Assembly: GCA_022340185.1 (NCBI GenBank) | Contig: JAJDOK010000071.1 | Span: 1-64,000, forward strand | DNA from: Salaquimonas sp. | Lineage (GTDB): Bacteria; Pseudomonadota; Alphaproteobacteria; Rhizobiales; Rhizobiaceae | DNA: 64,000 nucleotides | Reading direction: 5' to 3' | Part shown: piece by piece, positions 53,478-62,631 of the stretch | Numbering within the stretch: the first letter of the stretch is position 1 | How the letters are laid out: the number at the start of each line of letters is the position of its first letter | Made by a program: the position numbers and the translations under genes | Notes under the pieces: generated by a model | What the model was told of the DNA's origin: nothing | The model's database searches: none | What the model saw: only the letters and a program-made list of their open reading frames with translations

Positions 53478-54956
53478 GTGTTTGTAAGGACAGCGACGTG
53501 CTGTCCGCGAGTTTGGGGACATGTATTGCGTACCGCTTGCGCACCGACCGATTTGCTCAGCCTGACTGTTCGGCTCGTGTCGGTCATTGTCGTTTTTCTT
53601 GTCTTCGCGATTGCTGGCGCGCCGGCTCAGGCCGCGACCTATTCTGGCATCGTTGTCGATGCCAAGACCGGCAAGACGCTTTACGGCTATCGCGAGAACG
53701 CCAAGGCTTACCCGGCTTCGCTCACCAAGATGATGACGCTGTATCTGTTGTTCGAGGCAATGGAGGCCGGCAAGCTCTCTAAATCGAGCCGCATCACCTT
53801 TTCGGATCACGCCGCCTCGATGCAGCCAACCAAGCTGGGCATCAAGCCGGGCCATTCGATCACCGTCGAACAGGCAATCCTGGCACTCGTCACCAAGTCC
53901 GCCAACGATGCCGCCGCCGCTGTCGCCGAAAAGCTCGGCGGCACCGAGTCGGGTTTTGCCGAAATGATGACGGCGAAGGCGCATGAACTGGGCATGAGCC
54001 GGACCACTTTCCGCAACGCTTCCGGCCTGCCGAACTCCCGCCAGACCACCACTGCGCGCGACATGGCCACGCTCGGTATCGCGCTGCGCGAACATTTTCC
54101 GCAATATTACGGCTATTTCTCCACGCGCGCGTTCAAGTTTGCCGGCCGGCGCATGGGCAACCACAATCACCTGCTCGGCCGCGTCAAGGGCATGGACGGC
54201 ATCAAGACCGGCTATACCCGCGCCTCGGGCTTCAATCTCGTGTCTTCCGTCGAGACCGACGGGCGTTCGATCGTCGCCGTCGTCATGGGTGGCAGGACCG
54301 GCAAGTCGCGCAACCAACAGATGGTCAAGCTGATCCGGACCTATCTGCGCAAGGCATCACGCGGCAAGGACCGCATGGTGGTCGCCCGCAAGGGGGCAAA
54401 TCCATTCGAGGTCGCCGAACTCCCCAAGCAGGGGCCGGCTCCCGTCTACCGCGTTTCCGCACTCGATCCAGCCTCGCAGCGTATCGCTTCCGCCCACACT
54501 GTTTCGGCTTCCGCTACGGGCTTCGACGTCGCCGCAATCGAAAGAAGGCTGCGCCAGCTGAGCGGCCATGAACTACCGGTACCGGACCGCTCTCCCGCGA
54601 TCGATGCTGAGGTTCGGACCGCCGCCGTTCCCAAGATGGCGCCGGTCGCCTTTGCCGCCGAGCCGGATCAGAAGCCGGCGGCCGCCGTCGAAGCCATCGC
54701 TCGCAACCAGTCCGGCTGGCAGATCCAGATCGCCGCCGTGCCGTCGCGCGACGCCGCACTCAAACTGCTGAAAAAGGCGCGCGGCAAGGCGCCGCGCACG
54801 TTGGCGAAAGTGCGCAACTACACCGAGGAGACCGAGAAGAATGGCGTCACGCTCTATCGCGCCCGCTTTTCCGGTTTTGCATCGAAATCCGCGGCCTGGG
54901 ACGCGTGCGGAAAATTGAAGAAAAAGAGCTTCGCCTGCCTGGCCATCTACAACTGA
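53478..54956 (+). CDS. D-alanyl-D-alanine carboxypeptidase (peptidase S11) with C-terminal SPOR-like domain
   Basis: YPASLTKMMTLYLLFEAM (SxxK), VTKSANDAAAAVAEKLGG (SxN), GIKTGYTRASG (KTG); C-term WQIQIAAVPSRDAALKLLKKARGK; start may be internal. Confidence 0.92.
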   Translation: MFVRTATCCPRVWGHVLRTACAPTDLLSLTVRLVSVIVVFLVFAIAGAPAQAATYSGIVVDAKTGKTLYGYRENAKAYPASLTKMMTLYLLFEAMEAGKLSKSSRITFSDHAASMQPTKLGIKPGHSITVEQAILALVTKSANDAAAAVAEKLGGTESGFAEMMTAKAHELGMSRTTFRNASGLPNSRQTTTARDMATLGIALREHFPQYYGYFSTRAFKFAGRRMGNHNHLLGRVKGMDGIKTGYTRASGFNLVSSVETDGRSIVAVVMGGRTGKSRNQQMVKLIRTYLRKASRGKDRMVVARKGANPFEVAELPKQGPAPVYRVSALDPASQRIASAHTVSASATGFDVAAIERRLRQLSGHELPVPDRSPAIDAEVRTAAVPKMAPVAFAAEPDQKPAAAVEAIARNQSGWQIQIAAVPSRDAALKLLKKARGKAPRTLAKVRNYTEETEKNGVTLYRARFSGFASKSAAWDACGKLKKKSFACLAIYN

Positions 54957-55025
54957 GCCGGGCGGTAAAACGGGACAGGCGTTACTTGAGTTTGGGAACC
55001 TTTGGTACGGGGTAGGGAAACCATG

Positions 55026-55718
55026 TCAGTCGAGAAGAACGTCCTTGGCTTCGTTGATTTTCGCAGCGAGAAAAGTAGAGCCGCCACTGTCAGGGTGGAC
55101 GCGCTTCATAAGCCGCCTGTGGGCCTCGTGGATCTCCTTCGGACCCGCTCCGGGAGCAAGACCAAGAACCTGATAGGCCTCCTCCTTGGTCATGGGTCCC
55201 GCGCCCGCCGCGCCGCCCTGCCGCGAACCCGAGTGCGCCTGAGCGTTTTCACGCCAACCGGGCATCCTGCGGTCAAGATAGGCTTCCAGTAATTGCCCGC
55301 TTTCGGCGTCCGAGGCAGCCTCCGCGTAAAGCGCCAGCAATTCGCTGAGCGATAGCTGCGACAGCCGCCGGCCTTCCATGCGCCCGGTCAGCACGATCCC
55401 GTCGAGATCGCCGCTGTCGTGATCGAGCTCCATTTCGAACCAGGCCGAACGCACGGTGGATTTCGCCCCCGGCGAGGTTCCCCTTCCAGGCCGCCCCGTC
55501 CTTCTGGTACGCATCAGCCAGCCCGCCCCGGCCACGACCAATGGCAGGCCGAACGCGCCCCTGCCGATAATCGTCAGCACACCGCCGGCGGCGATCATCA
55601 GGATCGGGACCGTCATGCGCAGCACTCTGGCGATCCTGGCTGGCGGGAAACTCACCAGTATCGCGATCGTGCTGGTGACGATGGCGACAATCAGGAAGAA
55701 ACCGAACATGTAGCCCAT
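55026..55718 (-). CDS. J-domain (DnaJ) membrane protein
   Basis: Start MGYMFGFFLIVAIVTSTIAILV; C-terminal MTKEEAYQVLGLAPGAGPKEIHEAHRRLMKRVHPDSGGSTFLAAKINEAKDVLLD. Confidence 0.9.
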   Translation of the reverse strand: MGYMFGFFLIVAIVTSTIAILVSFPPARIARVLRMTVPILMIAAGGVLTIIGRGAFGLPLVVAGAGWLMRTRRTGRPGRGTSPGAKSTVRSAWFEMELDHDSGDLDGIVLTGRMEGRRLSQLSLSELLALYAEAASDAESGQLLEAYLDRRMPGWRENAQAHSGSRQGGAAGAGPMTKEEAYQVLGLAPGAGPKEIHEAHRRLMKRVHPDSGGSTFLAAKINEAKDVLLD

Positions 55719-55722
55719 GTGC

Positions 55723-56460
55723 TCAGTCTCTCCCCCGGTTCCCCTTGCCGCCATACATCTGTTCGAGAAGTAGCGTCGAACCCTTGTCGCCATGCGCCTC
55801 GAGCGCCGCCCGCCCGCCTGAGGCATAGACGGCGATCGCCGCCAGCAATTCGGCCAGTTCGCGCGCCGAATCCGGTCCCAGACGGAACCACGCCCCGCTG
55901 CTCAGCCTTGCGATATCGCGAAAGGTCCGCTCCGTCGCTGTGTCACGGCCTTCCTGGAAGGTGAAAACCCGCGTGCCCTTCACACCGAGTTCGCCGGCAA
56001 GCTGGGCGAGCCGGTCGGGATTTTCCTCCATCGCGTCACCGATGAAAACAAGGGCGTCGACCTTCTTCGACGCGTTCTCCTTGTTGGCGTGCTTCAGCAC
56101 CTTGGCGATCTGGGTCTGCCCGCCGCGGCAATCGATTCCCGTCATCAGATTGCGCAACGCGGCCGAATTCATCACCCATTTCGACGCCCGGCATTCGCCG
56201 AAGCCGCGGAAATAGACGAGTTGAACGCTAAGCCCCCCTGCCCTGGCGACCGCATCGAACATGGATGCCTGGATCTGGCAGGCCCTGTCCCAGGTCGGTT
56301 GGCGGCTCATCGTCGCATCGAGCGCGAAGATCAGCCGTCCTGCGCCACCCGGATCGGCACGGCGCGCGCTGGCCAGAAACGATGTGATTTCGGCCGTGCT
56401 GGATCTGGCCTCGCCGACCTCACCGCCTTTCTTGTGTGTTGGAACCCCATCCTTGGCCAT
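55723..56460 (-). CDS. VWA domain-containing protein
   Basis: Start MAKDGVPTHKKGGEV; RLIFALDATMSRQPTWDRA MIDAS-like, GGQTQIAKVLKHA, DALVFIGDAMEE. Confidence 0.88.
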   Translation of the reverse strand: MAKDGVPTHKKGGEVGEARSSTAEITSFLASARRADPGGAGRLIFALDATMSRQPTWDRACQIQASMFDAVARAGGLSVQLVYFRGFGECRASKWVMNSAALRNLMTGIDCRGGQTQIAKVLKHANKENASKKVDALVFIGDAMEENPDRLAQLAGELGVKGTRVFTFQEGRDTATERTFRDIARLSSGAWFRLGPDSARELAELLAAIAVYASGGRAALEAHGDKGSTLLLEQMYGGKGNRGRD

Positions 56461-56547
56461 GGTCCATATTTGGCCAGCCCGCACGGCTTAGGCAAGTAAT
56501 TATCAATGAGCATCGTGAGACTGCTGGCCGCGCCAATCCGCCGTGCC

Positions 56548-57474
56548 TCAATCGGCAAGCACGTCGAGACTGTCGATCGGCTGCGCGACATTTTCGAGCC
56601 AGAGCCGGCGCGCCTGTGCCCGGCGTTTGCCGACATCGTCGATCGGCAATTTCAGCGCCGTCAGCAATGCACGGATTTCCTGGCGTGCCGACAGATGCGA
56701 CAGCGTCGGCCCCACGCCGAGCGATATCACCGACAATTCATCGAGCGCCGTCATGCCGATCGGGAACAGTTCGCGGAAGATCACCCGTTCCGAAATGCCC
56801 TCGGCCAGCCTGCAACCCAGCCGCATGCACAGATCGTTCAGGCTGTCGGCGAGACTGCGATTGTTGCGTGTCACCAGCGAGGACAACCGGTTGCGCACCA
56901 CCACCCAGTCGAGCAGGCCATTGTCCACCAGACGCCGGTGGCGGCGCGCCTCGCGCACCATTGCGGCGTAGTGCGAAATGCCCGTTATCTCACCCGTATC
57001 GGGATCAATGTGTCCCAGCACGTCGAAATCGATGAAGGAATCGTTGATCGGCGTAACCAGCGTATCGGCCATGGAATGGGCGAGCCGCATGGCGAAGCCG
57101 TCATGGCCGGGTGTGTCGATGACGATGAAATCATGCGTGTTTTCGACGCGCAGCAGGATATCCTGAAACTGCGCGAGTTCGATGTTCTCGTTTTCGGAAA
57201 CGCTGTCGCCGAGCGCGCGTTCGACCCGCGAATGGTCGGGCATCGGCACGCGCAGCCCGTTGCGCCGGCTCCACGACGCGCGGTTTTCGACATAGCGCGT
57301 GAGGCTCATCTGACGGCTGTCGAGATCGATGCTCGCGACCTTGTGGCCGGTGTTGAGCAGCGCGACGATGAGATGCATGGCAATGGTGGTCTTGCCCGAG
57401 CCACCCTTCTCGTTGCCGCAGGCAATCACATAGGCTTGTCGCGGCGTCACGTCACCGGGCCCGTAGATATTCAT
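56548..57474 (-). CDS. mipZ: division plane positioning ATPase MipZ (ParA-like)
   Basis: Start MNIYGPGDVTPRQAYVIACGNEKGGSGKTTIAMHLIVALLNTGHKVASIDLDSRQMSLTRYVENR; deviant Walker A. Confidence 0.94.
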   Translation of the reverse strand: MNIYGPGDVTPRQAYVIACGNEKGGSGKTTIAMHLIVALLNTGHKVASIDLDSRQMSLTRYVENRASWSRRNGLRVPMPDHSRVERALGDSVSENENIELAQFQDILLRVENTHDFIVIDTPGHDGFAMRLAHSMADTLVTPINDSFIDFDVLGHIDPDTGEITGISHYAAMVREARRHRRLVDNGLLDWVVVRNRLSSLVTRNNRSLADSLNDLCMRLGCRLAEGISERVIFRELFPIGMTALDELSVISLGVGPTLSHLSARQEIRALLTALKLPIDDVGKRRAQARRLWLENVAQPIDSLDVLAD

Positions 57475-57641
57475 CTGCGTGTCACCCACTACTCAAAGTC
57501 CGCCCTCGTGGGAAAGTTTCCCCCAAAAAGGGATCGACTTCAACACGTTCGACGTGCCGTCGGCGAGTTTGTCTGCACGTGGTTAAACAGCGGCCCGAAG
57601 ACAGACGGGCGCAGGACAGTGAACGCGGTCGCGGATGCGCC

Positions 57642-58076
57642 TCACAACAGGCCGAGTTCGGCCAGTTCCAGACGCAGTTCCGGCGGCAGCGCGTTTTTAC
57701 CAGTTCCCTCCGAAAGATCGGCCGGCGCCTCTTCCGCTTTGAGATAGCGCCAGCCCTGGAAGGCGCGGCGCGGCTGCCATTGCGTCGCCACCAGCTTCGG
57801 CTCCAGCACAAGATCGCAGCGGTGGATACCTTCCTTGTCGGTGAAGGGCCGGATGGCGGTCAGGCGCTGACGCACCTGGATATTGCCCTTGATCACCCAG
57901 TAGAGCGAACCGCCGTCGAGCAGTTCTTTCGCCCGCTTGGGCACCATGCGTGTTGTATGCTTATGTTCGGGCGCCTGCCCGTGCCGGCGCTTCTCGGCCA
58001 GGCGGTAATCCACCCAGTCCTGCAATTCCTCGATCGTCGACACGCCCACGCAGAGCTTGACCAGATGCAGCGTCAT
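57642..58076 (-). CDS. DUF1489 family protein
   Basis: Start MTLHLVKLCVGVSTIEELQDWVDYRL; RMVPKRAKELLDGGSLYWVIKGNIQVRQRL. Confidence 0.88.
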   Translation of the reverse strand: MTLHLVKLCVGVSTIEELQDWVDYRLAEKRRHGQAPEHKHTTRMVPKRAKELLDGGSLYWVIKGNIQVRQRLTAIRPFTDKEGIHRCDLVLEPKLVATQWQPRRAFQGWRYLKAEEAPADLSEGTGKNALPPELRLELAELGLL

Positions 58077-58168
58077 CCTCGTTTCATAGGGGACCTGCGC
58101 CCGGCTTTCAATTTGCGGTAATGCAATCGGTACGGCTGTCCACAGTCGGCCACCGCCGGGGTGCGAGG

Positions 58169-58585
58169 TCAAAACCGCTTCTTGGCCTTGTCGTCCTTGA
58201 CGGTGATGGCGGCGCCTGCCGCCTTCAACGCGCCGAAGCCGCCATCGATATGGGCGATGTTCTCGAACCCCATGTCGTCGAGCGCCTTGGCCGCCAGCGC
58301 CGAGCGCCAGCCCGCCGCGCAGAACAGCACATAGGTCGTTTCGCTATTGCCGAAGACCTCCCGGTAATAGGGGCTCGACGGATCGAACCAGAATTCCAGC
58401 ATGCCGCGCGGCGCATGGACCGCGCCCTCGACACGGCCTTCGCGGTCGAGTTCGCGCACATCGCGGATATCGACGAGCACAGCACCGCCGCCGCCATGTT
58501 CGGCGAGCGCCTTTTCGGCCTGCCAGACATCGACCTGCGCATTGGCGCGGTCGACAAGTTCCTTGATCGGCGTGATCGCCATCAT
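58169..58585 (-). CDS. rhodanese-like domain protein
   Basis: MMAITPIKELVDRANAQVDVW start; VLVDIRDVRELDREGRVEGAVHAPRGMLEF, YVLFCAAGWRSALAAKALDDMG. Confidence 0.92.
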   Translation of the reverse strand: MMAITPIKELVDRANAQVDVWQAEKALAEHGGGGAVLVDIRDVRELDREGRVEGAVHAPRGMLEFWFDPSSPYYREVFGNSETTYVLFCAAGWRSALAAKALDDMGFENIAHIDGGFGALKAAGAAITVKDDKAKKRF

Positions 58586-58786
58586 GACCCTCCCTCGCCG
58601 CCATGGCTCGTGGCACAAACGGACATGGCGCGTCGGCCGGCAAGATGATGCCGGCAGGCCATTGCGTCAATACATGGCGTTGATGGCTGGGACCGCCACC
58701 ATGGACGGTCGGTCGAAAGCGAATTGTCTGCTTTAAGGTTGGCTGGCTTTTACCTTGCCAGCGCCAGTGTCAGCGATGGTTTCGGC

Positions 58787-58897
58787 CTAGCCGAACATTC
58801 CGATGACAAGCACTACCGCAATGAACACGGCGACCGCGATTGCCGCAACGCCCCATACAGAACCACGGGTCCTGTTGCCCCTTACGATTTCGTCCAT
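58787..58897 (-). CDS. candidate 36-aa single-pass membrane protein
   Basis: MDEIVRGNRTRGSVWGVAAIAVAVFIAVVLVIGMFG; C-terminal part of ORF 58787..59017. Confidence 0.45.
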   Translation of the reverse strand: MDEIVRGNRTRGSVWGVAAIAVAVFIAVVLVIGMFG

Positions 58898-59193
58898 TGG
58901 ACTTGATACCCTGTTGTAAGCCGGATTGAAACCGGTCTCGTTCAAACGCTGCGGTATATAGGATTGTCGCCGATCTTTCGCAAGCGCAAAAATGGCAATT
59001 ACGTGACAGGCAGCCATTCGCCTGTCACAGGGTGAGACAATTTTAATAAAAGAAACAACATGTTATCTGTGTTCCACATTCTTAACATAGTGTAAATGCA
59101 ATGGACACATAGCTCATTATGCTGCGCCGCAACATACAGTTGCGTTGTCGTGGAATCGGTAGTTTCAAGCGGTATTGGCGCACTTGCCCCGAC

Positions 59194-60024
59194 TCACGCC
59201 GCGTCCCATTCCGGCGAGAAATCAAAGTCGCAGATGCGGTGGCCTTGCGATGTCAGGCGGGATATCGCCGCCATTTCATCGGCCGACAATGCGAAATCGA
59301 AAACATCGAGGTTCTCCTTCAGCCTCTGCGGCTTCGAGGTGCGCGGAATGGCACCCACACCATGCTGCTGCACGTGCCAGCGCAAAACGATCTGCGCTGG
59401 TGTGCGGCCGTACGCTTGCGCCGCCTCGCGTATCGCCGATTCGCCGAACAGGTTTCCGCCGCGCCCGAGCGGACAATAGGAAATGAACGCCATACCATGG
59501 CGCCGGCAGGAAGCGAGCACTTTGTCCTGGTTGAGATAAGGGTGGTATTCGACCTGGTTGCAGGTAAGCTTGCGCTCCGACAGCGCCACTGCCTCGTCCA
59601 GCAATCCGGTCGTGAAATTGGCGACGCCGATATGCCGCGTCATGCCTCTGGCAGCCACCTCGTTCAGCGCAGCGATCGATTCGCCAAGCGGCACCGTTTT
59701 CGACGGCCAGTGGATCAGCAGCAGATCGACACGATCGAGACCAAGCCGTTTGAGCGAAGCCTCCGCCGTGCGCTGCAAATCGCCTGCGGCGATATCGCTG
59801 GGCCAAACCTTGGTCGTGACAAAGAGTTCGTCGCGCGGCAGACCGCTGGCGCGAATACCCTCGCCGACCTCCTTTTCGTTATCGTACATCGCCGCCGTGT
59901 CGATATGCCGATAACCGGCGTCGATTGCCGTCGTCACCAGTTCGGTGCATTGGTGCCCCTTCAGCGTCCAGGTACCAAGTCCGATCGCCGGCATATTCGC
60001 GCCATTGGCGTTAAGCGTGTGCAT
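59194..60024 (-). CDS. aldo/keto reductase
   Basis: Start MHTLNANGANMPAIGLGTWTL; GYRHIDTAAMYDNEKEVGEGI, LLLIHWPSKT, GVGAIPRTSKPQRLKENL. Confidence 0.93.
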   Translation of the reverse strand: MHTLNANGANMPAIGLGTWTLKGHQCTELVTTAIDAGYRHIDTAAMYDNEKEVGEGIRASGLPRDELFVTTKVWPSDIAAGDLQRTAEASLKRLGLDRVDLLLIHWPSKTVPLGESIAALNEVAARGMTRHIGVANFTTGLLDEAVALSERKLTCNQVEYHPYLNQDKVLASCRRHGMAFISYCPLGRGGNLFGESAIREAAQAYGRTPAQIVLRWHVQQHGVGAIPRTSKPQRLKENLDVFDFALSADEMAAISRLTSQGHRICDFDFSPEWDAA

Positions 60025-60073
60025 GTTCCGCTTCCCGATTTGCCGCAAACCTGCGCCGTGCTACAGCCCGCGC

Positions 60074-60847
60074 ATGACAAGGTCAAACGACTCGGCATAT
60101 GGCGGTGGACGTATTGCGCTCGTCGATCTGGCGCGCGGGGTGGCGCTCATTGCCATGACCGCCTTCCATTTTACCTGGGACCTCGAAATGTTCGGCATCG
60201 CCCCGCGGGACTTCATGGCGTCGACCGGCATGATCGTCTCGGCGCGCTTGATCGCCGGCAGCTTCCTGTTCCTGGTCGGCTTCAGCCTGTTTCTGGCCCA
60301 TGGCCGCGCTGTCGCCGAAGGCGGGTCGATTCGCTGGCGCCCGTTTTTCAAACGCCTGGCGCAGATCCTGGCCGCCGCCGCGCTCATCACGATTGCGACC
60401 TGGTATGCCACGCCGCAGGCCTTCATCTTTTTCGGTATCCTGCATGCGATCGCACTCGGCAGCATGCTGGCGCTCGCCTTCCTGTACCTGCCCTGGTGGC
60501 TGACGGCCGTCGCCGGGCTTGCCGTGCTCACCCTGCGCGACACGCTGAGGACCGAAGTCCTCGACGCGCCGATCTGGTGGTGGAGCGGGTTGTCGAGGAT
60601 CACTCCTTTATCGAACGACTATGTCCCGGTCTTTCCGTTCTTCGGCTTGATCCTGCTGGGCGTTGCTGCTGGGGGATTTGCCTGGCGTCACGGACTACTG
60701 GCCAGCCTAGCCAGGCCGCGTCTGGACAACGCGCCCGCTCGCCTGCTGCGCTTCATCGGCCGTCACAGCCTGATCTATTATCTGGCGCACCAGCCGGTGA
60801 TGCTGGCCATTCTCTATTCGGTGCTGTGGGTCACCGGGTATATTTGA
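60074..60847 (+). CDS. heparan-alpha-glucosaminide N-acetyltransferase-like membrane protein (DUF1624)
   Basis: Start MTRSNDSAYGGGRIALVDLARGVALIAMTAFHFTWDLEMFG; multi-TM; FIGRHSLIYYLAHQPVMLAILY. Confidence 0.88.
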   Translation: MTRSNDSAYGGGRIALVDLARGVALIAMTAFHFTWDLEMFGIAPRDFMASTGMIVSARLIAGSFLFLVGFSLFLAHGRAVAEGGSIRWRPFFKRLAQILAAAALITIATWYATPQAFIFFGILHAIALGSMLALAFLYLPWWLTAVAGLAVLTLRDTLRTEVLDAPIWWWSGLSRITPLSNDYVPVFPFFGLILLGVAAGGFAWRHGLLASLARPRLDNAPARLLRFIGRHSLIYYLAHQPVMLAILYSVLWVTGYI

Positions 60848-61271
60848 TGAAGGGCGTCAGATTGGCCACGTCGTCGTAGAGACGGCGGGCGGTCTTGTTG
60901 AATTCCTGCGTCAGCCAGTAGACCTGCCCTGCCCCGTGCTTGTCGGCCTTCTCGTAGACCGCTTCGATCAGCTTGCGTCCGACACCTTTGCCACGCGCCT
61001 CGGGCGCGGTGAACAGGTCGTTGAGATAGCAGCGCGGTTCGTCCGACCATGTGGTCAGATGGTAGAGATAATGCGCCAGCCCAACGAGTTCTCCATCCTC
61101 GCCGACCGCTACCAGCGCATAGGGACCGTCGCCCCTGGCGTTCATCAGCCGTTGCCACAGCGCATCCGTTCCGGCACTGAGGTCCGCTTCATAGAACGCT
61201 TGATAGCCGCGCCAAAGGTTTTCCCACTGCCTGCGGTCATCGGGTTCGGCGAAACGGATGTGAATGGACAT
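60831..61271 (-). CDS. GNAT family N-acetyltransferase
   Basis: 146 aa; IRFAEPDDRRQWENLWRGYQAFY, YLNDLFTAPEARGKGVGRKLIEAVYEKA. Confidence 0.92.
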   Translation of the reverse strand: MSIHIRFAEPDDRRQWENLWRGYQAFYEADLSAGTDALWQRLMNARGDGPYALVAVGEDGELVGLAHYLYHLTTWSDEPRCYLNDLFTAPEARGKGVGRKLIEAVYEKADKHGAGQVYWLTQEFNKTARRLYDDVANLTPFIKYTR

Positions 61272-61360
61272 TGTCGTCCTGCTCCCTGATAATTGCGAAA
61301 CGAACCACTACGGTTCAGGGGACATTAAGGCAACCTCGGGTTGCCGGGGACGGACGTGCG

Positions 61361-61837
61361 ATGACACCGCATGACGACAGACCGAATGTGATTCCGTGGC
61401 CGCCGATCATTTTCGTGGTGGCGCTGGCGGGCGGGTTTGCGATGGACTACATCTGGCCCATGCCATGGCCTGTCGGCATGGTGCACGACGTCCTGCAGGC
61501 AGGCGGGCTGCTTCTGGCCATGGCCGCGGCGGTGCTCTATGTCACCGCGCTGCGCGAATTGTGGCTAGCGGGCACCGCCATCCTGCCGCACCAGCAGGCT
61601 AGCCATCTGGTTACCGGCGGCCCGTTCAAGCTGACCCGCAATCCCATCTATCTCGGCAATTTCCTGCTGTTGATGGCCTTCGGCCTGGCGCTCGGCAATC
61701 TGTGGATGTTCATCGCCGCATTGTCGTCGGCCTATGCCGAACAGAAGCTCGGCATCGAACGCGAAGAGGCCCATCTGGAGCACCGCTTCGGCCGCGCCTG
61801 GCGCGATTACAGGAAAAGGGTGCGCCGCTGGGTGTGA
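61361..61837 (+). CDS. isoprenylcysteine carboxylmethyltransferase family protein
   Basis: Start MTPHDDRPNVIPWPP; LVTGGPFKLTRNPIYLGNFLLL, GIEREEAHLEHRFGRAWRDYRKRVRRWV. Confidence 0.9.
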   Translation: MTPHDDRPNVIPWPPIIFVVALAGGFAMDYIWPMPWPVGMVHDVLQAGGLLLAMAAAVLYVTALRELWLAGTAILPHQQASHLVTGGPFKLTRNPIYLGNFLLLMAFGLALGNLWMFIAALSSAYAEQKLGIEREEAHLEHRFGRAWRDYRKRVRRWV

Positions 61838-61871
61838 CGGCACCAGGGAAAAACACTGAATCTAGTGCCGA

Positions 61872-62007
61872 GCGGGTGAAGAGCCCGCCGGCCAATTCCG
61901 ACCACTTGGCAGGCCGCGCCAGCAACAAGAGGCGTTGAGGGTCGTAGACCCGATCGGGACTTAGAGATGTCCCGAGCGTAGCGAGGAATGGCTGTGAGAA
62001 AATAAAA
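61872..62007. repeat. structured intergenic repeat, copy A (three hairpins)
   Basis: GCGGG-TGAAGAG-CCCGC; GGGTC-GTA-GACCC; TCGGGAC-TTAGAGAT-GTCCCGA; shared TTGGCAGGCCGCGCCAGC and ATGGCTGTGAGAAAATAAA blocks with copy B. Confidence 0.6.
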
Positions 62008-62008
62008 A

Positions 62009-62413
62009 TCAACGTCCTACGCCCAACTCTGCGAGCCGGGCAAGGCTCGCCTCTTCCGCCTGGTCGAGTTCGCGCAGCGTCTCCTCGATGTCGCGGCGCT
62101 TCTGTTCCAGTTCGCCGCGCTTTTCGTTGACCCGCTGGATCAGGAGCCTGAGCTGGCCCTCTTCGCCCGGCGGCTCCTTGTACATGTTGAGGATTTCGCG
62201 AATTTCCGCGATCGAGAAACCGAGCCGCTTGCCGCGCAGGATGAAGGACAAGAGCCTGCGGTCGGTGGGCCGGAATAGCCGCGTGCGCCCACGCCTGAGC
62301 GGCTTGATCAGCCCCTCATCCTCATAAAAGCGGATGGTTCGCGTCGAAACGCCGAATTCGCGCGTCAGCTCGGTGATCGTGAAATATTCGCCGAGTTCCG
62401 ATTTTGCCGCCAT
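62009..62413 (-). CDS. MerR family transcriptional regulator
   Basis: 134 aa; YFTITELTREFGVSTRTIRFYEDEGLIKPLRRGRTRLFRPTDRRLLSFILRGKRLGFSIAEIREIL. Confidence 0.93.
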   Translation of the reverse strand: MAAKSELGEYFTITELTREFGVSTRTIRFYEDEGLIKPLRRGRTRLFRPTDRRLLSFILRGKRLGFSIAEIREILNMYKEPPGEEGQLRLLIQRVNEKRGELEQKRRDIEETLRELDQAEEASLARLAELGVGR

Positions 62414-62486
62414 GTGCCCCGACTTTGTATGATTTGTACGGCCCGGCGTTCTCGCGCACCGGATATGTCCAATTTGTGTGACCGGT

Positions 62487-62503
62487 TCTTACGTAAAAGT
62501 CAA
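62487..62503 (-). promoter_or_regulatory. candidate operator/promoter element upstream of the MerR gene
   Basis: Minus strand TTGACTTTTACGTAAGA containing palindrome TTACGTAA. Confidence 0.35.
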
Positions 62504-62631
62504 TCAGCGCCGAAGCTGGCCTTCCCGCCGGTTTGCGCATAACCGACCACAAGATATGATCGAAAGGGATTCGGCCGGTTCGGATCCGATTCCGAACCGC
62601 TGCCGGATCGCCTGCCTACCGGAGAGTCTTC

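Noticed and set aside
59082-59096. TTAA-N7-TAAA resembling a CtrA box
   Set aside because: One mismatch to TTAA-N7-TTAA in AT-rich DNA and no clear target gene; likely chance.
59119-60879. 586-aa plus-strand ORF spanning the aldo/keto reductase and DUF1624 genes
   Set aside because: Covers two well-supported genes in other frames and lacks domain signals.
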